Shown here: positions 1 to 5,870 of the stretch, in pieces
Layout: each line of letters opens with the position of its first letter
Numbering within the stretch: position 1 is the stretch's first letter
Source: Streptomyces sp. NRRL F-5122
GTDB taxonomy: Bacteria > Actinomycetota > Actinomycetes > Streptomycetales > Streptomycetaceae
Direction: 5' to 3'
Length of the DNA: 9,923 nt
NCBI RefSeq assembly: GCF_001507435.1
Contig: NZ_LMWH01000235.1
Span: 1 to 9,923 of the forward strand
The notes under the pieces: generated by a model
Databases searched by the model: none
Seen by the model: the letters and a program-made list of their open reading frames with translations, nothing else
Told to the model about the DNA's origin: nothing
Position numbers and translations under genes: made by a program

Positions 1-1
1 T

Positions 2-748
2 GACAGGACACCCTCGATCCCCGGCCACGAGCTGGCCGGAGTGGTCACCGCCCTCGGCTACGGCACGACGGGGCTGTCGGTAGGGCAGCGGGTGTTCGGC
101 CTCGCCGACTGGCACCGCGACGGCACCCTCGCCCAGTACGTGGCGATCGAAGCACGCAACCTCGCACCGCTGCCCGGCGACGTCGACTTCACGGTAGGCG
201 CGTCCCTGCCCATCTCCGGCCTGACCGCGTGGCAGGGGCTGTTCCAGCACGGCCGCCTCCAGGCCGGCCAGACCGTACTCGCCCATGGCGCAGCCGGGGC
301 AGTCGGAACGATGGTGACCCAACTCGCACGTGAGGCGGGCGCCTACGTCATCGGCACCGGACGCGCCGCCGACCGGACCAAGGCACTCGACTTCGGCGCC
401 CACGAGTTCGTCGACCTCGAGAACGACACCCTCAAAGACATCGGGAGCGTCGACCTGGTCTTCGATGTCATCGGCGGCGACATCCAAGAGCAGTCCGCCG
501 CCCTGATCAAGCCCGGAGGAACACTGGTGTCCATCGTCGGCCCGGTCGAAGCACGGCCCACTCACGGCCTGGCAGTGGACTTCGTCGTCGAAGCCGATCG
601 CGCCGAACTCGGTGAGATCGTGCAGCGAGTGCGGGACGGACGGCTGCGGACAAACATCGGTGACATCGCGAGCCTCGACGATGCCATCGGCGCCCTCAAC
701 CCGACCACGCGACGCCGCGGGAAGACCGTCATCCGCGTACTCCCGTAG
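2..748 (+). CDS. MDR-family NADP-dependent oxidoreductase (quinone reductase-like), 5' partial
   Basis: Medium-chain dehydrogenase/reductase of the quinone oxidoreductase type, a cytosolic enzyme that typically moves hydride from NAD(P)H to quinones or enones. The reading frame is open from base 2, and translation before the first possible start (GTG at 41) already gives the conserved PGHELAGVV segment, so the true start lies upstream of the window. Visible features in order are PGHE-AGVV, the GxxVFGL strand, and the nucleotide-binding loop AHGAAGAVG with ALDFGAHEFVD and VFDVIGG downstream, ending in GKTVIRV, the usual MDR C-terminus. No structural-zinc cysteine cluster appears in the visible part, which fits the zinc-independent branch. 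About 248 residues are visible against roughly 310-330 for the family, so some 60-80 are missing. Family assignment is secure; substrate is unknown. No gene follows closely on the same strand. Confidence 0.93.
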   Translation, partial: DRTPSIPGHELAGVVTALGYGTTGLSVGQRVFGLADWHRDGTLAQYVAIEARNLAPLPGDVDFTVGASLPISGLTAWQGLFQHGRLQAGQTVLAHGAAGAVGTMVTQLAREAGAYVIGTGRAADRTKALDFGAHEFVDLENDTLKDIGSVDLVFDVIGGDIQEQSAALIKPGGTLVSIVGPVEARPTHGLAVDFVVEADRAELGEIVQRVRDGRLRTNIGDIASLDDAIGALNPTTRRRGKTVIRVLP

Positions 749-990
749 GCGGCGGACAGCCACAGCCCGCACCGGCCAGCCACAGGCCTGGCCCAGGCCC
801 CAGACCGACAGGTCACAGGCCAGATCCACACCACGGCCACCAACCAAACGACAGTCCACAAGCCTGATCGGCGCCACAGCAACAGACCACCGGCCCGATC
901 CCCACCACGACTATCGGCCAACCGCCGGCCGACGCACACACCCCAACCCCTGTCCACCAGGCACCCGGACCAACACAGGAGTCGATCACC
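749..990. other. T-poor, C/A-rich intergenic spacer
   Basis: No convincing gene on either strand. By eye the plus strand has only about 13 T in 242 bases and many CCACA, GGCCA and CAGGCC words, so the open frames crossing it reflect composition. A perfect 15-base palindrome (GGCCTGG, centre C, CCAGGCC) lies at 785-799, 37 bases after the oxidoreductase stop, and could help end transcription. The promoter of the downstream YjbR gene should be here, but I cannot identify -35/-10 boxes. Confidence 0.5.
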
Positions 991-1362
991 ATGGACGGAC
1001 AAGAACTGCAGAAGATCGCAGACGCCTTCACCACGGACCTGCCCGGCACCGACCACGAGCACCGCACCGGCCCCAACTGGGACCTCTACAAGGTGCAGGG
1101 CAAGGTCTACATGCTCATGACCGACATGCCCGGACACCCCGTCGTCATACTCAAAGCCGACCCCGACGACGCCACAGCCCTACGTGAGCAGTACACACAC
1201 ATCACTCCCGGCTACCACATGAACAAAACACACTGGATCACAGTGGAAGGTGGAGACACCATCAACGAGAAGCTCGTGAAGGAGCTCATCACCGACTCCT
1301 ACCACCTCGTCGTCAGCGGGCTTCCCAAGTCCAAGCAGCCCACCGACAATCATCACACCTGA
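991..1362 (+). CDS. MmcQ/YjbR family protein
   Basis: Small (123 aa) cytosolic protein of the MmcQ/YjbR family (formerly DUF419). The family has a CyaY-like fold and is often labelled DNA-binding, but its role is poorly established. The diagnostic stretch is at residues about 71-85, ITPGYHMNKTHWITV, matching the family's P-x-Y-H-M-N-K-x-H-W core. Before it, residues 27-56 (GPNWDLYKVQGKVYML through VVILKADPDD) form the beta-strand region seen in these proteins, and the C-terminal helix EKLVKELITDSYHLVVSGLPK is also typical. Length is normal. The ATG is supported by AGGAG at 977-981 with a 9-base spacer. It appears to be a single-gene unit: more than 200 bases separate it from the upstream oxidoreductase and no plus-strand gene follows. 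The last ten or so residues (QPTDNHHT) are polar and probably disordered. Confidence 0.85.
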   Translation: MDGQELQKIADAFTTDLPGTDHEHRTGPNWDLYKVQGKVYMLMTDMPGHPVVILKADPDDATALREQYTHITPGYHMNKTHWITVEGGDTINEKLVKELITDSYHLVVSGLPKSKQPTDNHHT

Positions 1363-1427
1363 CCTCTCTCATGCTCATCAGCGGCGAGAAGCTCCGGGAC
1401 AACCTGGTACGTCCGGGGGGCTTCTGC

Positions 1428-1464
1428 GATCAAGTCGTGCCCCTTCCTGGCGGGCACGACGATC
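1428..1464 (+). terminator. Stem-loop downstream of the YjbR gene (possible terminator)
   Basis: GTCGTGCCC (1434-1442) pairs perfectly with GGGCACGAC (1452-1460) around a 9-base loop. GATC on both outer sides (1428-1431 and 1461-1464) extends the stem across a two-base bulge. It begins 66 bases after the YjbR stop codon. There is no T-tract, but many actinomycete terminators lack one. It could equally be part of a structured RNA or a protein-binding palindrome. Confidence 0.45.
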
Positions 1465-1562
1465 ACCGCGAAGCAGATGACGCGGTCAACAGCCGTGCCC
1501 CTGCCGGCAAACCACCACAGCCCGCAACACAATCTCAAGCGTCGGGCGGACATGAGGAACTT

Positions 1563-1588
1563 GTGCCCTGTGTCCTGGCCTCGGGCAC
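1563..1588 (+). repeat. Second stem-loop with the same GTGCCC/GGGCAC stem
   Basis: GTGCCC (1563-1568) pairs with GGGCAC (1583-1588) over a 14-base loop. Both the stem hexamers and the loop heptamer TCCTGGC (1573-1579) recur in the hairpin at 1434-1460 (loop heptamer at 1445-1451), so the two may be duplicated or share a function. The stem alone is short and may be chance in GC-rich DNA. Confidence 0.35.
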
Positions 1589-1705
1589 TGGTGTCCTTCA
1601 TTGCCGTTGCAAGTCACCACAAGGGGCAAGCCGACAGCCACCTCAACCGCGATCACGACATCGTCGACATCTGGAAGTTGTACTACTGACGTCGGAGACG
1701 GTGCG

Positions 1706-2002
1706 TCACCCTGCCGACCATTCAAACCCTGCCCTGGGCCTGATAGTGGGATACGGTTTTGATTCCGTCGAGATGTTCCGCATCGCGACCAGGCAAGTTG
1801 CGAACTCGACGACGGACTCTCGGTGACTCTCAAGGGCGTTCGCGTCGTTGTCCAGGACCACGCGTAGGGCTCGGGCGTACCGCTGGGTGCGCTCGGCCGT
1901 TTCCGCCAGGACGGGTTGCCGTGCCTCGCAGGTGGTGAGCTCGAGGAGGTATTCCTGAAGGGACTGGCCGGTCTGTGGGGCAGGCACCTTGAGACGGGTC
2001 AT
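1706..2002 (-). pseudogene. Degenerate FitA/VapB-type antitoxin remnant, possibly fused to a toxin-start relic
   Basis: The 98-codon frame holds a recognisable antitoxin core at residues 12-62: GQSLQEYLLELTTCEARQP, then VLAETAER and an acidic helix ending in HRES. This resembles actinobacterial FitA/VapB antitoxins, small DNA-binding partners of PIN-domain RNases. In the family, the SLQEYLL segment is preceded by a beta-strand and helix of roughly 20-25 residues; here only about 11 unlike residues precede it, so the N-terminal ribbon-helix-helix part seems lost. An in-frame TAA lies six codons upstream of the ATG, so no longer start exists, and I see no clear RBS. After HRES the frame continues with VVEFATCLVAM, faintly like a VapC start (VVDxAxLV), where a normal operon would stop and restart. 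No intact PIN-domain gene follows. I infer a dead toxin-antitoxin module; a short unrelated functional protein is the alternative. Confidence 0.45.
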
Positions 2003-2261
2003 GGTTTCTCTGGAATGTTACGGGTCGCAATGGACAACATGGCCGCGTTCTGCGGCAATACGGGCATTTGCAACTACGGCCACGCTTGCCTGCGTGCGGA
2101 AGTACGGAGAGGCCCCGGGAGCTGCGATCGGCCAAGTTCGGCGCGTACCGCGATCAGCCGCTCGGCGGTCCGCACAACGCGGTGGCCAACTGCAGCCGCT
2201 GCTTGCGAGGCTCGAATAGATGGCCCGGGCCGTGCCCGCCGACCCTGGTGATCTTCACTGG
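2003..2261. other. Intergenic stretch without recognisable gene
   Basis: Between the antitoxin remnant and the direct repeat I find no gene with a start, RBS and motif. Overlapping frames on both strands are shadows without recognisable domains. A ten-base palindrome GGCCCGGGCC at 2222-2231 is the only symmetric element I noticed, and it is too short to interpret. Confidence 0.4.
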
Positions 2262-2328
2262 CGACAACCTGCGCGTCCCGGGCTCGGATAGCGGGACGTC
2301 AGCCGCGAACGATGTTCTCCGCCTGCGG
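2262..2328. repeat. 67-bp direct repeat, copy A (3' end of cold-shock gene plus downstream hairpin)
   Basis: This copy matches 6965-7031 in the same orientation at 65 of 67 positions by eye; the differences are at 2274 and 2282. It holds the last nine sense codons and stop of the cold-shock gene (2299-2328) and 37 bases beyond the stop. In that tail GTCCCG and CGGGAC (reading on the minus strand) form a 6-bp inverted repeat around 11 bases, which could be the gene's terminator stem. Similarity ends sharply on both sides. Confidence 0.9.
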
Positions 2329-2499
2329 GCCCTTCTGACCCTGGGTGACGTCAAAGGTGACCCTCTCCCCCTCCACCAGTTCCCGGAACCCGTTGCCCTT
2401 GATGCTGGAGTAATGCGCGAAGACGTCCGGACCACCGTCCTGGGCGATGAAACCGAAACCCTTCTCAGCGTGGAACCACTTCACGATGCCGCTGGCCAT
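2299..2499 (-). CDS. CspA-family cold-shock protein
   Basis: A 66-residue single-domain cold-shock protein, an OB-fold that binds single-stranded RNA/DNA and acts as an RNA chaperone in the cytoplasm. RNP1 is KGFGFI (residues 13-18) and RNP2 is VFAHY (26-30). The family hallmarks GIVKWF, GFREL-EGE-VTFDV and [10 protein letters not shown] are all present, and the length matches Streptomyces homologues. The ATG at 2499 is chosen over a longer upstream frame because it begins the conserved domain and has AAGGA 8 bases upstream (2508-2512). One oddity is His10, where the usual motif reads KWFN, and the C-terminus is VRG. The region upstream could hold a leader RNA as in other csp genes, but no structure stands out. 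Its last 30 bases and downstream hairpin are duplicated at 6965-7031. A divergent gene starts at 2706. Confidence 0.95.
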   Translation of the reverse strand: MASGIVKWFHAEKGFGFIAQDGGPDVFAHYSSIKGNGFRELVEGERVTFDVTQGQKGPQAENIVRG

Positions 2500-2507
2500 A
2501 CCGCAGT

Positions 2508-2512
2508 CCTTC
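2508..2512 (-). promoter_or_regulatory. RBS that sets the cold-shock gene start
   Basis: AAGGA on the minus strand, 8 bases before the ATG at 2499. It excludes the longer in-frame extension to 2571, whose extra 24 residues have no similarity to the family. Confidence 0.75.
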
Positions 2513-2690
2513 TCTCTCGCCGGGAAACCCCAGCCGGGTGAACGGGCCCTCCCCCAAGGAGCGTCCGGCACCGTTCTACCTCACCTGACTCCGGTTGCGC
2601 GATCTTCGAGAAGACATCGTCGTAAAAGTCACCGAGCAGCCGCGGATAGCCCTCGGCACCCTCGACATGCGCCAGCAGGAGCTCCCGATG

Positions 2691-2697
2691 AAGGGAG
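2691..2697 (+). promoter_or_regulatory. RBS that sets the start of the 2706-3224 gene
   Basis: AAGGGAG is followed by 8 bases and ATG at 2706. This favours the 172-residue product over the longer frame that opens at a TTG at 2595. Confidence 0.6.
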
Positions 2698-2705
2698 ATC
2701 GCAAA

Positions 2706-3224
2706 ATGGCCACACCACGTGCGCGCTCGGAGCGTCCCGCACCGCGTGTGCTGCCGACCGGCCACGGAGCCACCCGAGACCACTACACCGACCTCGCCGA
2801 CCACAACCCCATCGGGACAGACTGCGCCGGACCCCAGATGCGTGTGCGCACAGTGCTCAGTTCGTCGAGTTGTCGGCGCATCGACTCCGATGACCGCCCT
2901 ACTACGTGCGTCCCCGACGAACACCCCACCGCCCCCACCCAAGCACCACTGCCACCGCCAGGGCCGATCCCCGCATTGGCCGCCGCGCGCCACCTCGCGG
3001 GTTCCGGCACTCACGCCGCATCGCTCCGCTTCGCCGAACAGGTGCCGTTCACCTCGATCCATGTCCTGGAAGCCATGGCGTGGCCGAACATCGAGTGGCC
3101 GGCGGCCTACTGTGCGGCCATCGCCCAGCAGGCCGCGAAGGCGGGTGATCCTGTCACCGTCCTCTTCCTTGATCGCCGGCTTTATGCAGGCACCGGCGTC
3201 ATCGCGCTCAATCCCGCAGAGTGA
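2706..3224 (+). CDS. Hypothetical protein, proline-rich linker and Ala-rich C-terminal domain
   Basis: I do not recognise this 172-residue protein. Support for a real gene: a strong RBS (AAGGGAG) 8 bases before the ATG, uniformly high G/C at third codon positions, and a perfect hairpin terminator shortly after the stop. Residues 1-70 are polar, charged and probably disordered, with a Ser/Cys patch around 50-60. Residues 70-92 are rich in Pro, Thr and Ala and look like a linker. Residues about 92-172 look folded: an Ala-rich helix, then SIHVLEAMAWPNIEWPAAYCAAIAQQAAKAG, then strand-like VTVLFLDRRLYAGTGVIAL. No signal peptide or membrane helix is evident. It is divergent from the cold-shock gene and converges on the SnoaL-like gene. 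The uneven composition of the N-terminal half could also mean an older frameshift. Confidence 0.55.
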   Translation: MATPRARSERPAPRVLPTGHGATRDHYTDLADHNPIGTDCAGPQMRVRTVLSSSSCRRIDSDDRPTTCVPDEHPTAPTQAPLPPPGPIPALAAARHLAGSGTHAASLRFAEQVPFTSIHVLEAMAWPNIEWPAAYCAAIAQQAAKAGDPVTVLFLDRRLYAGTGVIALNPAE

Positions 3225-3243
3225 CCACGAGCGGGATACAGCC

Positions 3244-3273
3244 GGCGGCCGGGGCGGCAAAGCCCCGGCCGCC
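3244..3273. terminator. Bidirectional hairpin terminator between convergent genes
   Basis: GGCGGCCGGGGC (3244-3255) pairs without mismatch with GCCCCGGCCGCC (3262-3273) around the 6-base loop GGCAAA. It sits 19 bases after the stop of the plus-strand gene and 14 bases past the stop of the minus-strand SnoaL-like gene, as expected for a shared factor-independent terminator. There is no clear T-tract on either side, which is common in actinomycetes. Confidence 0.85.
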
Positions 3274-3287
3274 CCAGGCTCACCGGC

Positions 3288-3893
3288 TCAGCCGATGCCG
3301 ATCTGGCTGTAGAAAGTCTGGTTGTCCCAGAACAGGAACTCCTCGTCCATGGCCCCCCGGCGGTTCCAAATGCCGACGGTGGCCATGTTGATGGAGTACT
3401 TCTTGCCGGTCGGCTGGATGAAACCGCCCTTGCCGTCCGGCATGGGTCGGGTGAAGGTGCCCTTCATCACGCCGGTGACCGCGGTCAGCTCGTTCTTGGC
3501 CACCCGCAGCGGGTGGGACAGGATCCGCGTGTCAGGTGCCCACACGAACAAGGCACTCAGGTCAGTGATGTGCTGCTCTATGCCATCGGTATAGTGCCCG
3601 TCAGGCCAGTGCACCCGGACGTTCTGCGCGTGGCTCTCGCCCAGACGCGTCCAGTCGGCATGGGTGAAGACCTCGAAGTCCAGCTCGTCAAAGGTCTCCA
3701 AGTGCTTGCGCTCGGTGGCAGTCAGGTTGTGCGGGTAGGACGGGTTCGGTACCGACGTGGTGGCCGGGTCCGGGAGCAGACCCGGGTACTGCTGGGCCGC
3801 TCCGGCCAGGCTTTCTCCGCTCGTGACGGCGGTGATGGCGAGCGCGCCGAACGCGGCGGCTGCCCCGCCCCTGATCATGGAACGACGATCCAT
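3288..3893 (-). CDS. Exported SnoaL-like (NTF2-fold ester cyclase-type) protein with Tat-like signal
   Basis: 201-residue protein. Residues 1-32 form a signal peptide: MDRRSMIRGG has paired arginines before an Ala-rich hydrophobic stretch, as in Tat signals, with AGA-A around 30-33 as a plausible cleavage site. The mature part (about 55-201) is SnoaL/polyketide-cyclase-like. It shows an N-terminal helix (ATERKHLETFDELDFEVFTHADW), then NVRVHWPDGHYTDGIEQHITDL, AVTGVMKGTF, PTGKKYSINMATVGIWN and a closing DEEFLFWDNQTFYSQIGI. This order and the HxPDG core match the ester-cyclase SnoaL-like group, whose members include cyclases, isomerases and many uncharacterised proteins; the reaction here cannot be read. 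Export makes a role in polyketide ring closure less likely. The ATG has GAGGA about 8 bases upstream. A 21-bp palindrome lies 24 bases before the start. It runs in the same direction as the downstream-read operon at 5838-4018, with a 124-bp gap. Confidence 0.88.
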   Translation of the reverse strand: MDRRSMIRGGAAAAFGALAITAVTSGESLAGAAQQYPGLLPDPATTSVPNPSYPHNLTATERKHLETFDELDFEVFTHADWTRLGESHAQNVRVHWPDGHYTDGIEQHITDLSALFVWAPDTRILSHPLRVAKNELTAVTGVMKGTFTRPMPDGKGGFIQPTGKKYSINMATVGIWNRRGAMDEEFLFWDNQTFYSQIGIG

Positions 3894-3916
3894 GGTGAGT
3901 CCTCGATTCTTGTGGT

Positions 3917-3937
3917 GAGTGCTCGTGACGAGCGCTC
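3917..3937. promoter_or_regulatory. 21-bp palindrome upstream of the SnoaL-like gene (candidate operator)
   Basis: Half-sites GAGtGCTCGT and ACGAGCgCTC flank a central G; nine of ten pairs match and the inner 13 bases are perfect. It lies 24-44 bases before the start codon, a usual place for a repressor site. Size and symmetry suit a TetR- or MarR-type dimer, but it does not resemble the palindrome at 5871-5893, so a different regulator is implied. The flanking GGTGAGT words (3894-3900 and 3914-3920) are 20 bases apart. Confidence 0.55.
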
Positions 3938-4017
3938 ATGGTGAATCTGTTCTTGGGAAAGCCAGGCCATGACGGGCCGCCCGGGAGGTGGTTGTGTGCG
4001 GGAGTCGCGGCGTTCGG

Positions 4018-5196
4018 CTACGCGGCGGCGGGGATGAACTGCCCTGCGGCCCAGGCGTGACTTGTGCTCACGATCGCGGTGATGATCTCGAGTTCGCGCT
4101 CGTCGCGGGGTCCGTAGACCAGCACCATGCCCGGAGTGAGCCTGATCCCGGCGAGGGGATGGGCCACGGCCCAGCCGTGCTGGATCGCATCTGCGGCCAG
4201 ACCGACCGGCAGCGCAATGTGAAGCGAGCCGTCGTGTCCGGGGTGCAGATGGGCGAACTCCCGGACCTGTTGTACGAGGAAGGCTTCCTCAGGCCCGGTG
4301 GTGTGTGCCTCTGTGAGCATGAAGCCTCGCGCACCCCGCACGGAGAGCGCCGACTGGCTAGTACTGACGCCGGGCAGCGTGCTCAGCCGGGCGAACAGCT
4401 TCTCCTGCAGTTCCGTCGGCGAGTTGTCGGAGATCTGCTGCTGAGGGATCGTCACGCTGGCGTGCGGCCGCGGCCCGGCGCGGTCGGGAAGCCCTTCGGG
4501 GAAAGACGGCCAGTGCGCGGGCTGCCTGCCGGAACGTCCATGACGGGCAAGGTGGTCGGCCCGCTCCGCAAGCCAGCCGGCAAGGCTGGCCAGCGCGCCG
4601 GTGGCGATTTCGTGGCTCACGGGGTCCCGCCGGGCGAACGTCGGGGCTCCGGACTCGCCCGTCAGGTAGTGCCAGGTGCGGTCGAGCAGTTCGCGGGGGA
4701 TGACGTGGTCGTGCTCGCCCTGGGCGACGAACATAGGCACCCCGGCCAGCCGCGCGGGAACGGTAGGCACTCCCGCCTCGAAGGGCAGCGTGCCGTAGAG
4801 GATCGCCGCTCCGGCGAACCGTTCCGGGTTGTCCAGCACCAGGCCGCCTGCGAACGCGGCGCCGCCGCTGAAGCCGACGAGCAGGACCGGACGGCCGCGC
4901 GGAGCGATCTCGTCTAGCCATGTGTTGAACCAGTCCATGGTCGCGCGCAGGGACTCCGTGACCGGGCGGCCGATACCGCGGTTGGCGAACCAGGCGAACC
5001 CGGGTCCCTCGGCGAGGGGTGCGCGAACCGCGGCGTACGCCAGCGCGGGAGGCAGCGTGTCAGCGAGCGTGATGATCTCGGTCTCGCGTGAGCCGCGGCC
5101 GTGCAGCAGTACGACGAGCGGAGCCGTCGCATCGCCCCGGGTCACTGCAGTGGGCGGCCCGAAGGGAGAGTCCGGTGTGGCGGCGTCAGCAGTCAT
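4018..5196 (-). CDS. Alpha/beta hydrolase (YpfH/carboxylesterase-like) fused to luciferase-like (DUF5519-type) domain
   Basis: 392-residue two-domain protein. Residues about 25-215 form an alpha/beta hydrolase of the phospholipase/carboxylesterase group: oxyanion-loop LLHGRGS (30-36), nucleophile elbow GFSGG with Ser110, acid GEHDHVIP with Asp163, and His195 in PVSHEI, so the triad is complete. Residues 217-238 are a Pro/Arg-rich linker. Residues about 239-385 match the actinobacterial 'luciferase family' domain (Pfam 'Luciferase', related to DUF5519), with LPGVSTSQSALSVRGARGF, EFAHLHPGHDGSLHIALP (313-330) and MVLVYGPRDERELEIITAIV. That domain is named by similarity; light emission is not implied. 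The ATG at 5196 has AAGGAGA seven bases upstream, overlapping the TAA of the preceding gene, so translation is probably coupled. No signal peptide or transmembrane helix is visible. An esterase or phospholipase-like activity is likely; the C-terminal domain's role is unknown. Confidence 0.88.
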   Translation of the reverse strand: MTADAATPDSPFGPPTAVTRGDATAPLVVLLHGRGSRETEIITLADTLPPALAYAAVRAPLAEGPGFAWFANRGIGRPVTESLRATMDWFNTWLDEIAPRGRPVLLVGFSGGAAFAGGLVLDNPERFAGAAILYGTLPFEAGVPTVPARLAGVPMFVAQGEHDHVIPRELLDRTWHYLTGESGAPTFARRDPVSHEIATGALASLAGWLAERADHLARHGRSGRQPAHWPSFPEGLPDRAGPRPHASVTIPQQQISDNSPTELQEKLFARLSTLPGVSTSQSALSVRGARGFMLTEAHTTGPEEAFLVQQVREFAHLHPGHDGSLHIALPVGLAADAIQHGWAVAHPLAGIRLTPGMVLVYGPRDERELEIITAIVSTSHAWAAGQFIPAAA

Positions 5197-5203
5197 GATC
5201 GTC

Positions 5204-5211
5204 TCTCCTTA
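5204..5211 (-). promoter_or_regulatory. RBS overlapping the upstream stop codon (translational coupling)
   Basis: The TAA stop of the upstream gene (5209-5211) overlaps the AAGGAGA ribosome binding site (5204-5210) of the hydrolase gene by two bases, and the hydrolase ATG follows 7 bases later. This ties the two genes into one operon. Confidence 0.8.
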
Positions 5212-5838
5212 AGCGGTCGGGCCGAGCAGCGCCCACTCGGACTGCCAGGGCCAGCCCTGGCTCGCGTTCAGTGAGATGTTCAGGAAGGCCATCTCCTCCA
5301 ACGCGCGGGCCATGCGCAGCCCACCTGCGTCGATCGGCCGGAACCCGAGCGAGGCCGCGAACTGTGCGACGGTCCTCTTCGCGTTCGCGTCGTCACCGGC
5401 GAGGAAGAGGTGGGACGGGACGTCCCGCTCGACGGGGTTTGCCAGGCGTCCGGCGAAAACTGTGTTGAAGGCCTTCACCACGGGCGTTTCCGGCAGGTGG
5501 CGCTGCAGGGTCTGCGCGGCGGCGGTCTCGTCGATGTTGAGGTCGGTGAAGGTCGCGTTCAGCGGATTGGTGGCGTCGATAACGACTTTGCCGCGCAGAG
5601 CCGGTGCCAGCTCGTCCGCGACGGCGGTCACCGTGCTGCCGGGTACGGCCACCACCACGAGGTCGGCGTCGGTGACTGCGTCCTCGTTGTTCGCCGCGGG
5701 GTGCGCCCCTGTTGCGGCCGCTACCGTGGCGGCCTTTCCCGGGCTGGTCGCCGAGACGGACACGGTGTGCCCGGCGGCCGCTGCGGCCCTGCTGAGGGCC
5801 GAGCCCACATTGCCCGCTCCGATGATCGCGACATGCAT
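5209..5838 (-). CDS. NADPH-dependent F420-reductase-like oxidoreductase (NADP-binding Rossmann protein)
   Basis: 209-residue Rossmann protein of the NADP-oxidoreductase/F420-dependent family (F420_oxidored domain). Members transfer hydride between NADPH and coenzyme F420 or another acceptor, or are relatives of unknown substrate. The dinucleotide site is AIIGAGNVGSAL (residues 4-15). It is followed by VVVAVPGSTV, the conserved VIDATNPL, VVKAFNTVFA and a C-terminal RPIDAGGLRMARALEEMAFLNI segment that forms the acceptor pocket in the family. Length is normal and no signal is present. The ATG at 5838 is preferred over GTG at 5847: it places GGAGG (5850-5854) 11 bases upstream, whereas the GTG would leave only two bases, and it opens directly on the first beta-strand. 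It is the first gene of an operon with the hydrolase and is divergent from a MarR regulator. Actual use of F420, rather than a flavin or quinone, cannot be decided from the sequence. Confidence 0.9.
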   Translation of the reverse strand: MHVAIIGAGNVGSALSRAAAAAGHTVSVSATSPGKAATVAAATGAHPAANNEDAVTDADLVVVAVPGSTVTAVADELAPALRGKVVIDATNPLNATFTDLNIDETAAAQTLQRHLPETPVVKAFNTVFAGRLANPVERDVPSHLFLAGDDANAKRTVAQFAASLGFRPIDAGGLRMARALEEMAFLNISLNASQGWPWQSEWALLGPTA

Positions 5839-5849
5839 GACAGCCACAG

Positions 5850-5854
5850 CCTCC
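5850..5854 (-). promoter_or_regulatory. RBS deciding the start of the oxidoreductase gene
   Basis: GGAGG on the minus strand lies 11 bases before ATG 5838 and only 2 bases before GTG 5847, so the ATG start is favoured. Confidence 0.65.
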
Positions 5855-5870
5855 AGTTCTCTGACTGCTC

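Larger units (their letters stand above)
1363..1705. other. Gene-free stretch with two similar hairpins
   Basis: I see no supportable gene here. All six frames give composition-driven or broken peptides without recognisable motifs, and the longest plus-strand frame (1371-1826) has no ribosome binding site. Two stem-loops stand out, described separately (1428-1464 and 1563-1588); they share stem and loop motifs. The base composition is less extreme than in the flanking genes, as expected for decayed or non-coding DNA. Confidence 0.45.

Noticed and set aside
1371..1826. 151-codon plus-strand frame after the YjbR gene
   Set aside because: No RBS before the ATG, no recognisable motif, and it overlaps the better-supported antitoxin remnant on the other strand.
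2481..3260. 259-codon minus-strand open frame
   Set aside because: It overlaps the start of the cold-shock gene and the whole plus-strand gene with RBS and terminator. Most of its peptide is low-complexity Gly/Arg. Only the piece at 2587-2699 looked protein-like and is reported as a finding.
3988..4917. 309-codon plus-strand open frame
   Set aside because: It lies antisense to the hydrolase fusion, which has a complete catalytic triad and two recognisable domains. The plus-strand peptide is Arg/Gly-rich with no motif.
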